Shown piece after piece: positions 15,781 through 22,585 of a stretch of DNA of 26,624 nucleotides. This stretch comes from an uncultured Bacteroidales bacterium (GTDB lineage: Bacteria > Bacteroidota > Bacteroidia > Bacteroidales > Paludibacteraceae), in assembly GCA_937901025.1 (NCBI GenBank), contig CALCGR010000075.1, forward strand, positions 1 through 26,624. The letters are read 5' to 3'. Under the pieces are notes generated by a model that did no database searches, had not been told where the DNA came from, and saw only the letters and a program-made list of their open reading frames with translations. Within the stretch, counting starts at the first letter, position 1; each line of letters opens with the position of its first letter. A program made the translations under genes and the position numbers.

Positions 15781-17039
15781 GCTTGACGTAAAACGAATAG
15801 TTTATCTCCACGATGGAGTATTTTGTCTACTTTAAGGGAGAAATAAGCCCCTTGTTGAATAACCTGTTTCTCCTCTTCTTTACTGTTGCGCATCCCGTGA
15901 GCGACACACTCATAAACCCCGGTGGTCTCCCCGGTGACCATCAGCTCGTCCCCTTCGGAGATGTGGTCTACCGCCTCAATAAAAAACTCCGCTACACTGA
16001 GGTTCTTAAAGAAATTCGTGCACTTACCCGCGTACTCTTTTTTACGGGTCGCACGGGAACCATATTCGTGGGTCCACTCTCCTAAACGCTGCCCCAAATA
16101 ATACCCATCCCAAAAACCGCGATTGAAGACGCGACTCAGTCGCTCGTTCCATTCCTCAATCTTCTTTTCAATCATCGGGTCGGCATAGAGCCCTTGCTGC
16201 CAAGCCTCTACCGCCTCGCGATAGCAGGTCACTACGGTCTTGACATATTCGGGTCCGCGGGCGCGGCCTTCAACCTTGAGTACCCTTACTCCGGCATCGA
16301 GGAGTTTGTTGAGGAAATGAATGGTCTTCAAATCCTTGGGAGACATAATATATTGATTGTCCACCTCTAATTCGAGATCCGACTGTTTGTCTTTGACAAT
16401 ATATCCTCTGCGGCATACTTGCATGCACGCTCCCCTATTTGCACTGGCTCCCAGATTGTTTAGACTCAAATAACACTTGCCGCTGACCGCCATACATAAC
16501 GCTCCGTGACAGAACATCTCAATACGAATCGGTTGTCCGTGAGGACCTACAATGTGTTGGTTTTCGATATCTTGATAGATGGAGGCTACTTGGTCGATAT
16601 TCAGTTCGCGTGCCAGCACGACGACATCGGCAAACTGCGCATAGAACCGTAACGCTTCGGTGTTGGAGATATTGAGTTGGGTACTGAGGTGAACCTCGAC
16701 GCCTACCTCATTGGCATATTGCATGACGGCAATATCACCGGCAATGATGGCATCGATACCCGCTTGCTTGGCGTGGTCCACAATCGTACGCATAAGCGCA
16801 AGGTCCTCCGGGTACATCACCGTATTGAGGGTTAGATACGTCTTCACTCCGGCTTGCCGACATTGCGATACAATCTGATGCAAATCGTCTAAAGTAAAGT
16901 TGGCAGACGAACGCGCACGCATATTCAGGTGTTCTACCCCGAAGTAGACGCTCGTAGCACCCGCTTCGATGGCGGCCGCCAAACTCTCCCGGCACCCTAC
17001 GGGTGCCATTATTTCTATTATATTAGAATTAGTTTGCAT
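15777..17039 (-). CDS. U32 peptidase-family protein (RlhA/TrhP-like RNA hydroxylation)
   Basis: 420 aa. The family is named for a collagenase, but characterised members RlhA and TrhP hydroxylate cytidine in 23S rRNA or uridine-34 in tRNA, using prephenate-dependent chemistry. Seen: IIEIMAPVGCRESLAAAIEA at the N-terminus, VYFGVEHLNMRARSSNF-like region at 31-48, HLSTQLNISN at 117-126, then the cysteine-rich iron-sulfur region EMFCHGALCMAVSGKCYLS with C177, C182, C189, plus C205 and C209. KVEGRARGPEYV lies further on. The target RNA cannot be told. Overlaps asd by 11 nt and DUF4271 by 4 nt. Confidence 0.88.
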   Translation of the reverse strand: MQTNSNIIEIMAPVGCRESLAAAIEAGATSVYFGVEHLNMRARSSANFTLDDLHQIVSQCRQAGVKTYLTLNTVMYPEDLALMRTIVDHAKQAGIDAIIAGDIAVMQYANEVGVEVHLSTQLNISNTEALRFYAQFADVVVLARELNIDQVASIYQDIENQHIVGPHGQPIRIEMFCHGALCMAVSGKCYLSLNNLGASANRGACMQVCRRGYIVKDKQSDLELEVDNQYIMSPKDLKTIHFLNKLLDAGVRVLKVEGRARGPEYVKTVVTCYREAVEAWQQGLYADPMIEKKIEEWNERLSRVFNRGFWDGYYLGQRLGEWTHEYGSRATRKKEYAGKCTNFFKNLSVAEFFIEAVDHISEGDELMVTGETTGVYECVAHGMRNSKEEEKQVIQQGAYFSLKVDKILHRGDKLFVLRQA

Positions 17040-18033
17040 GCGCTATCACATATTCGGCTATCTGTATCGCATTCAGGGCTGCACCTTTGCGTATCTGGTC
17101 GCTGACCGTCCATAGCGTGAGGCCGGTGGGACACGTATAGTCTTGTCGGATGCGTCCGACGAACACCTCATCTTTGCCGCTTAAGAACAGGGGCATAGGG
17201 TAGGTTTTGGTTGCCGGGTCATCCATTAATTGACAACCGGGCATCTTGCTTATCCCTTGCTTAACGGTAGCTATATCCAAGGGTTGTTCGGTCTCTATCC
17301 ACACCGCTTCCGAATGGCAGCGAAGCGAGGGCACGCGCACGCACGTAGCGCTCACCTGAACATCCGTATGCAGGATCTTGCGGGTCTCGTTGTGCATCTT
17401 CATCTCCTCGCGCGTATAGTCGTTGTCCATAAACACATCGATATGAGGGATGAGGTTATAGGCTAACTGATAGGCAAACTTCTTTACGGTAGGTTCTTGG
17501 CCATGAACCAACTGGGCATATTGCTCTTGTAACTCCGCCATGGCTTGGGCTCCGGCTCCGCTGGCCGCCTGATAAGTGGCTACGTGAATACGCTTAATGG
17601 GCGATAATCGGTGAATGGGTGCCAAGGGCATCAGCATCACAATCGTGCTGCAGTTAGGTACGGCAATGATGTTGCGCGGATGATGAAGGGCATCCTCCCC
17701 ATTGATCTCGGGAATGACTAAGGGCACATCCTCATCCATACGGAAGCAAGATGAGTTATCTATCATCAAGGCACCATAACGTGTGATATCCTGAGCAAAC
17801 TCTTTGCTTACAGACCCACCGGCTGAGACAAAAGCAATGTCTATACCTTTAAACTGATCCCCGTGTTGCAGCTGCTCCACGACAATCTCTTGGTCCTTGA
17901 AACGATAGGTCCTTCCGGCGCTCCGCTCCGAACCGAATAAACGAAGGGTGCCTACCGGGAAATGCCGCTCTTGCAAGACTTTTATCAGTTCTTGTCCTAC
18001 AGCCCCCGAAGCACCTACAATGGCTATGTTCAT
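17029..18033 (-). CDS. asd: Aspartate-semialdehyde dehydrogenase
   Basis: Reduces aspartyl phosphate to aspartate semialdehyde with NADPH, the branch point to lysine, diaminopimelate, threonine and methionine. 334 aa from the ATG at 18033 (MNIAIVGASGAVGQEL), which matches the normal N-terminus. Seen: the dinucleotide-binding GASGAVGQE (7-15), IDNSSCFRMDEDVPLVIPE (91-109), the catalytic Cys128 in VPNCST, YQAASGAGAQAM, and the acid-base His240 in RCHSE. The stop of fabF and the start of asd share one base (TAATG), so translation is very likely coupled. Confidence 0.95.
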   Translation of the reverse strand: MNIAIVGASGAVGQELIKVLQERHFPVGTLRLFGSERSAGRTYRFKDQEIVVEQLQHGDQFKGIDIAFVSAGGSVSKEFAQDITRYGALMIDNSSCFRMDEDVPLVIPEINGEDALHHPRNIIAVPNCSTIVMLMPLAPIHRLSPIKRIHVATYQAASGAGAQAMAELQEQYAQLVHGQEPTVKKFAYQLAYNLIPHIDVFMDNDYTREEMKMHNETRKILHTDVQVSATCVRVPSLRCHSEAVWIETEQPLDIATVKQGISKMPGCQLMDDPATKTYPMPLFLSGKDEVFVGRIRQDYTCPTGLTLWTVSDQIRKGAALNAIQIAEYVIAHAN

Positions 18034-19292
18034 TAATTCGTCCATTTTTTGAAAACAAGGCAAGCATTGTGACCACCAAAGCCAAACGTATTGGAGATGG
18101 CATAATCGATGGCCCGCGGTTGCGCTTTACCAAAGGTGAAGTTAATGCGGTAGTCGATGTTTTCATCCACATCCTCCTCCTCATGATTGATGGTAGGCGG
18201 AATAATACCGTTTTTAAGGGCTAAGATACAAGCCATGGCTTCTACAGCGCCGGCCGCTCCGATCATATGACCCGTCATAGACTTGGTAGAGTCTAAGTTC
18301 ATCTTATAGATATGATCCCCGAACACCTCTTTAATGGCTTTGAGTTCGGCGATATCGCCTAAGGCAGTGGAGGTACCGTGGGTATTGATATAATCCACTT
18401 GTTGCGGCTGCAAACCGGCATCTTGTAAAGCTAATGCCATCACCCGAGCCGCTCCTTCGCCTTCGGGATTAGGTGCGGTCATATGATAGGCATCCGAGTT
18501 GATGGCCGCCCCGATGATTTCCCCGTAGATCTTTGCTCCGCGGGCAATGGCGTGGTTATATTCTTCCAGGATAAGTGTAACGGAACCTTCGCCTAAGACA
18601 AATCCGTCACGCGACTTAGAGAACGGACGCGAAGCGGTGGCCGGCGAGTCATTACGCGTCGAGATGGCGTGCAACGCATTAAAACCGCCAATACCGGAAA
18701 TCGTTACATCCGCATCCGCTCCGCCGGTAACGATGATATCCGCTTTACCTAAACGAATATAGTCGAGGGCTTGCGCTATGGCGTGCGACGAGGACGAACA
18801 AGCCGTAGTGACGGTAAAACTCGGACCCTTGAGACCAAAGAGCAGGGATATCCAACCGGCTCCCATCGATACGAGGGCTTTCGGAATATAGAAAGGACTG
18901 AAGTGGGGAACCAGATCGGAGGTGATATAGTCTCCAAAACCTTGCTCCAAGTTAATCAAACCACCCATACCGCTGCCCCAGATAACACCGATCCGGGTGC
19001 TGTCCATCTTTTCTATATCTATACCTGCATCGGCGATGGCCTCCTTGGTTGATCCTACGGAGAGTTGGTGGTAACGATCTAACTTGCGCAGTTCTTTCGC
19101 CTCCATCAGAGTGGTCGGATCCCAATCTTTCACTTCGCAAGCAAACTGCGTTTTAAACTTACTGCAATCAAAAGCAGTGATAGGAGCTGCCCCGCTCTTG
19201 CCGTCCAACATGGCTTGCCACGTAGAGGGAACATCGTTGCCCAGGGGCGTCAAAGCACCCAAGCCCGTAATAACTACACGTTTAATTTCCAT
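18033..19292 (-). CDS. fabF: Beta-ketoacyl-ACP synthase II
   Basis: Elongating condensing enzyme of type II fatty acid synthesis; condenses acyl chains with malonyl-ACP. 419 aa, normal. Seen: RRVVITGLGALTPLG-type N-terminus (KRVVITGLGALTPLG, 4-18), nucleophile Cys165 in VTTACSSSSHAIA, His305 in NTHGTSTALGD, and His342 in KSMTGHMIGAAGAVEA: the Cys-His-His triad is complete. It sits 107 nt downstream of acpP, with two inverted repeats in the gap that could tune the ratio of the two products. asd follows with a 1-nt overlap. Confidence 0.97.
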   Translation of the reverse strand: MEIKRVVITGLGALTPLGNDVPSTWQAMLDGKSGAAPITAFDCSKFKTQFACEVKDWDPTTLMEAKELRKLDRYHQLSVGSTKEAIADAGIDIEKMDSTRIGVIWGSGMGGLINLEQGFGDYITSDLVPHFSPFYIPKALVSMGAGWISLLFGLKGPSFTVTTACSSSSHAIAQALDYIRLGKADIIVTGGADADVTISGIGGFNALHAISTRNDSPATASRPFSKSRDGFVLGEGSVTLILEEYNHAIARGAKIYGEIIGAAINSDAYHMTAPNPEGEGAARVMALALQDAGLQPQQVDYINTHGTSTALGDIAELKAIKEVFGDHIYKMNLDSTKSMTGHMIGAAGAVEAMACILALKNGIIPPTINHEEEDVDENIDYRINFTFGKAQPRAIDYAISNTFGFGGHNACLVFKKWTN

Positions 19293-19300
19293 AAATATAT

Positions 19301-19335
19301 ATGCGTATGCGAGCGCTCACGCGCGCTCATGCGTA
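19301..19335 (-). repeat. GC-rich inverted repeat region just upstream of fabF
   Basis: An unusually GC-rich patch in an AT-rich gap. It holds GAGCGC repeated in both orientations and ACGCAT near both ends. On the minus strand ATG-AGCGC can pair with GCGCT-CG-CAT (a 2-nt bulge). It ends 8 nt before the fabF ATG, so it could limit ribosome access. Pairing is imperfect and this is only suggestive. Confidence 0.4.
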
Positions 19336-19346
19336 ATGACAAAAGC

Positions 19347-19375
19347 ACGAGTTTACAGATTTCCCGTAAACTCGT
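19347..19375 (-). terminator. Hairpin between acpP and fabF, attenuator-like
   Basis: A perfect 10-bp inverted repeat: ACGAGTTTAC (19347-19356) and GTAAACTCGT (19366-19375) with a 9-nt loop. On the transcribed strand it is followed by GCTTTTG, a short run of four T. It starts 24 nt after the acpP stop. It could act as a weak terminator or as a 3'-end stabiliser, giving more acpP than fabF mRNA. Confidence 0.55.
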
Positions 19376-19399
19376 ATGCTCAATAAAAGGACCTGCTTC

Positions 19400-19636
19400 T
19401 TATCCTACAGCCTTTTGAATGTAAGCAATCACATCACCTACCGTAACGATCTTTTGCGTATCCTCGTCCGGAATAGTGATATTGAACTCTTTCTCAAACT
19501 CCATAATCAACTCAACGGTATCCAAGGAGTCTGCGTTCAAATCAGCCGAAAAACTAGCTTCATTGGTGACTTGAGAAGCATCAACACCCAATTTTTCCAC
19601 AATAATCTCTTTAACTTTCGATTCGATCTCTGCCAT
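19400..19636 (-). CDS. acpP: Acyl carrier protein
   Basis: Carries growing acyl chains on 4'-phosphopantetheine. 78 aa, acidic. Seen: ADLNADSLDTVELIMEFEKE with the DSL motif; Ser37 is the attachment site. Starts MAEIESKVKEIIVEKLGVD, typical of the family. Pairs with fabF downstream, as in most bacteria. It has its own strong promoter and a structured leader. Confidence 0.98.
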   Translation of the reverse strand: MAEIESKVKEIIVEKLGVDASQVTNEASFSADLNADSLDTVELIMEFEKEFNITIPDEDTQKIVTVGDVIAYIQKAVG

Positions 19637-19683
19637 AATTGTTTTGATTTATAAAGGGTTAAACAATAATTTTCTTCCTTCGC

Positions 19684-19705
19684 AAAATAGGGCATTCCCC
19701 ATTTT
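19684..19705 (-). other. 5'-terminal hairpin of the acpP mRNA
   Basis: On the minus strand AAAATGGGG pairs with CCCTATTTT (nine pairs, one G-T) around the loop AATG. It lies right at the predicted transcription start (about 19704-19706). Such a hairpin would shield the 5' end of an abundant mRNA from decay, or act as a control element. Confidence 0.5.
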
Positions 19706-19710
19706 CGCTG

Positions 19711-19742
19711 CAAAGATACAACTTTTTTTTGAATTATACAAA
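19711..19742 (-). promoter_or_regulatory. Promoter of acpP-fabF and the downstream operon
   Basis: On the minus strand TTTG (19742-19739), a 20-nt spacer and TATCTTTG (19718-19711): a perfect Bacteroidota promoter. It probably drives the whole overlapping run down to the CotH gene. Confidence 0.8.
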
Positions 19743-19758
19743 TTTTTTTGTATCTTTG
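19728..19758 (+). promoter_or_regulatory. Promoter-like site facing into the metallophosphatase gene (antisense)
   Basis: On the plus strand TTTG (19728-19731), a 19-nt spacer and TATCTTTG (19751-19758). It overlaps the minus-strand acpP promoter. It points into the 3' end of the metallophosphatase gene, so it would make an antisense RNA. AT-rich sequence produces such matches by chance, so this is tentative. Confidence 0.4.
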
Positions 19759-19759
19759 A

Positions 19760-20575
19760 TTAATTTCTGTCGATTTTTAATAAAATTTTGCCTATTTGAG
19801 TACCCGATTTGCCCGATTGAACGAGTGTTACCGGTTTCCCGTCCGCGTTGGGAACTTGTATGTTTTGGTATACCATATGGGTGTGTCCGCCGATAATAAG
19901 GTCGATGTTACGCGTTTGCCCCGCCATTTGAATATCGTTATAATCCCCCTCTGCCGGAGGATAGGTTCCCATATGGCTCAAGCAGATGACCTTATCGCAG
20001 TGCCAACGGTTCTTAAGGATATCCGCCACTTCTTGTGCCCGCTCGTAAGGGGGAAGATAACGAACCGGAGCAAAATGCGAAGAGTCAATCAAACCTGCGG
20101 GAGAGCATCCTAAACCAAACACGCCGATAAGCAACCCGTTACGCCAAAAGAGGGCGTAGGGTTTCACGATTCCTTGTAAAGGGGTGCCTTGCACGTCGTA
20201 GTTGGCGCAAACGACTTTAAAATGCGCTTTTTTCAAGATACAGGCTAACGTATCCACTCCGTTATCAAACTCGTGATTGCCCAACGTGATAGCGTCATAC
20301 CCCATCCGATTAAGGGCATCTACCTCGATGCGACCGTGGAAGAAATTATAAAATGTGGTTCCTTGGGAGAAATCACCTGCATCGAGCAAAAGGAGGTTCT
20401 TATCCCTGGTCCTTTCTTGCGCAATCAGTCCCATACGACGGGCATAGCCGCCTTGTCCGTCGTCTTTAGGCAGTACCTGCGAATGGGTATCATTGGTGTG
20501 TAAAATCGTCAATGTGTCCGGACGGGAACAAGCAAGCAAACTAACGCAAAGAACGAAAAGGTAAATATGTTTCAT
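19760..20575 (-). CDS. Metallophosphatase lipoprotein (5'-nucleotidase N-terminal domain)
   Basis: 271 aa with a lipoprotein signal ending LLAC (Cys16). The rest is a single calcineurin-type metallophosphatase domain of the UshA/5'-nucleotidase kind: LHTNDTHSQ with the metal ligands (26-33), DAGDFSQG (65-72), LGNHEFDNG (98-106), an SHMG block, and GGHTHMVYQ near 229-237. All core metal ligands are present. The UshA C-terminal substrate domain is missing and is encoded alone at 7496-8227. Overlaps the end of mutL by 4 nt. Likely periplasmic nucleotide or phosphate-ester scavenging. Confidence 0.9.
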   Translation of the reverse strand: MKHIYLFVLCVSLLACSRPDTLTILHTNDTHSQVLPKDDGQGGYARRMGLIAQERTRDKNLLLLDAGDFSQGTTFYNFFHGRIEVDALNRMGYDAITLGNHEFDNGVDTLACILKKAHFKVVCANYDVQGTPLQGIVKPYALFWRNGLLIGVFGLGCSPAGLIDSSHFAPVRYLPPYERAQEVADILKNRWHCDKVICLSHMGTYPPAEGDYNDIQMAGQTRNIDLIIGGHTHMVYQNIQVPNADGKPVTLVQSGKSGTQIGKILLKIDRN

Positions 20576-22344
20576 AGGTTGATGTCGATGATGGTTAGGA
20601 CGGTCTTGCCATCGGGGGTTAATCTATAATTGGGTAAGACGATGAGTTTTTCTACCAAGTCGCGCATCTGCTCTTCGGTCAGTGTCTGCCCTACCGCAAT
20701 AGCCGTGTCTTGAGCCAGGGCTAAAGCGATGGGATGGATGAAACCGCTTTCTACGGTGGCGCCACTCTCGCGAACGCTGTAGATAACGTCTTGCAAGGCT
20801 TTGACGGGATTGGTTTGACCCAATAGAGCCGGAACGCCCGAAATACTATAGGCGTCTTTTCCCAGTAACTCCATCTCGAATCCCAATCCTTTTAGGTCTG
20901 TCAGCAACGGACTCACCACCAACATATCATCCATCGTTAACTCTAACACCTCCGGAAAGAGGAGTTGTTGGGACGCGTAGGTGGGGTGCTGCAGCAAGGC
21001 CTTGTATTGCTCATAGAGGATAACCACATGAGCCCTATGTTGTTGAATCGCCATCAGTCCCAAGGGCGAAGGACAAAGGATATACTTGTCTTGATACTGG
21101 TACGGTTTCCAGCCTTCGGGTAAGAGGGACGGCAGAAAAACCTCCGGTATAATGTCGCCCGAAGCGGATGGCGTCTTAGGGGTTGTGTAGAGACTCTCCC
21201 AACGGGTAGGGGCTTTCGCAGTTGTCGGATGAAACGGGTTATATCCCGGGTCCACAATCAACGAGGGCTGCGCGATGGGGGTCTTGTCCGTAATGAGCGG
21301 CATCTCTATCTCTCCTTCGCGATTAAAATCGATGGAGGGAGAGAGATTGAACTTCCCTAACGCTTCCCTAACGACGGATAGTAAAATCTGGAAGATAAGG
21401 TGCTCATCCGCAAACTTAATCTCCGTCTTTGTGGGGTGTACGTTGACATCAATCGCATCCGGCGCGATGGTGAAGTAGAGGAAATAGGATGGTATATTTT
21501 CCCCGCTCAGCAATCCTGTAAAAGCCGTCATGATGGCTTTATGGAAATAGGGGTGCCGCATATAACGGCCATTGACAAAGAAATACTGCTGTGCATTCTT
21601 TGTGGCCTCCTCGGGTTTGCCGATGAGTCCGTGAATGGTCACTAATTCCGTTTCGGATTTCACCTCCACAAAGCGGGAGGTGTAAAGGGTACGCGAGGTC
21701 GACCCGCCAAAGATGGCTTCGATTCTCTGTTTCTCGCTGGCTGCGGGTAGCGAATGGAGGATCTCGTCGTTATGGGCAAACGTAAATTGTACCTCGGGAT
21801 AAACGAGGGCAATATGATAAAACTCCGTTAATAGGTTACGCAGTTCCGTCTGGTCGGACTTTAGAAACTTTCGCCTTGCGGGTACGTTGTAAAACAAGTC
21901 CTTGACTTTGATGTTCGTCCCGACCGCACACTGGCAAGACTCTTGTTTAAGCACCTGTGAACCGGCAATCTCGATGAGAGTCCCCACTTCGTCTTCTTCC
22001 CTGCGGGACATGATCTCCACGTGGGCTACGGCTGCGATACTCGGTAAGGCTTCTCCCCTAAACCCCATCGTCTGCAACGAATAAAGGTCCTGGGCGGTCC
22101 GAATCTTCGAGGTGGCGTGACGCTCAAAGGCCATACGGGTGTCGGTATCGGACATGCCTTTACCGTTATCGATGACCTGTAACATCGTTCGTCCTGCATC
22201 CAACACCAGGATTTCTATCCTGGTTGCACCGGCATCCAAACTATTCTCCACCAACTCCTTTAAGCAAGAAGCAGGACGTTGAATAACCTCGCCGGCGGCT
22301 ATTTGGTTAGCAACAGCATCGGGTAAAAGACGAACGATATCCAT
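20572..22344 (-). CDS. mutL: DNA mismatch repair protein MutL
   Basis: Links MutS mismatch recognition to strand incision. 590 aa, normal. N-terminal GHKL ATPase complete: KELVENSLDAGAT (E30, N34), VIDNGKGM (57-64), GFRGEAL (94-100), plus VNVHPTK (300-306). The C-terminal dimerisation domain has IQQHRAHVVILYEQ (433-446) where endonuclease-type MutL has DQHAAHERILYE; the first Asp and the first Glu are not conserved, so nicking activity is doubtful from sequence. A 1-nt overlap (TAATG) joins it to the small gene upstream and 4 nt to the metallophosphatase downstream. Confidence 0.95.
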   Translation of the reverse strand: MDIVRLLPDAVANQIAAGEVIQRPASCLKELVENSLDAGATRIEILVLDAGRTMLQVIDNGKGMSDTDTRMAFERHATSKIRTAQDLYSLQTMGFRGEALPSIAAVAHVEIMSRREEDEVGTLIEIAGSQVLKQESCQCAVGTNIKVKDLFYNVPARRKFLKSDQTELRNLLTEFYHIALVYPEVQFTFAHNDEILHSLPAASEKQRIEAIFGGSTSRTLYTSRFVEVKSETELVTIHGLIGKPEEATKNAQQYFFVNGRYMRHPYFHKAIMTAFTGLLSGENIPSYFLYFTIAPDAIDVNVHPTKTEIKFADEHLIFQILLSVVREALGKFNLSPSIDFNREGEIEMPLITDKTPIAQPSLIVDPGYNPFHPTTAKAPTRWESLYTTPKTPSASGDIIPEVFLPSLLPEGWKPYQYQDKYILCPSPLGLMAIQQHRAHVVILYEQYKALLQHPTYASQQLLFPEVLELTMDDMLVVSPLLTDLKGLGFEMELLGKDAYSISGVPALLGQTNPVKALQDVIYSVRESGATVESGFIHPIALALAQDTAIAVGQTLTEEQMRDLVEKLIVLPNYRLTPDGKTVLTIIDINL

Positions 22345-22577
22345 TACATCAGGAAATAATACAACAGCACAACCACCAGTAACAGCGCTACCAGAATCAG
22401 CAAACGCGACTTGCGTTTTTGTTGCTGTTCAATCATATGTTTCTCGTGTTCTTCACGAAAAGAGCCATGATGAAGACGCGCAAGTTTTTCCTTGCGCGCC
22501 TCCTTTTCCTCATCATAGTAAATGGGGCGATAGTCCCACTCACGGGGTTTGTTAACCTTAGGAAATAAAACCGACAT
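22344..22577 (-). CDS. Small tail-anchored membrane protein upstream of mutL
   Basis: 77 aa. Residues 1-55 are highly charged with a helical, Glu/Lys/Arg-rich stretch (about 21-55). One C-terminal membrane segment, LLILVALLLVVVLLYYF (about 59-75). No N-terminal signal. I believe similar small proteins accompany mutL in other Bacteroidales, but I do not know a function. Shares one base with mutL (TAATG) and starts 8 nt after the lipoprotein gene. Confidence 0.75.
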   Translation of the reverse strand: MSVLFPKVNKPREWDYRPIYYDEEKEARKEKLARLHHGSFREEHEKHMIEQQQKRKSRLLILVALLLVVVLLYYFLM

Positions 22578-22585
22578 CCTAAGTA

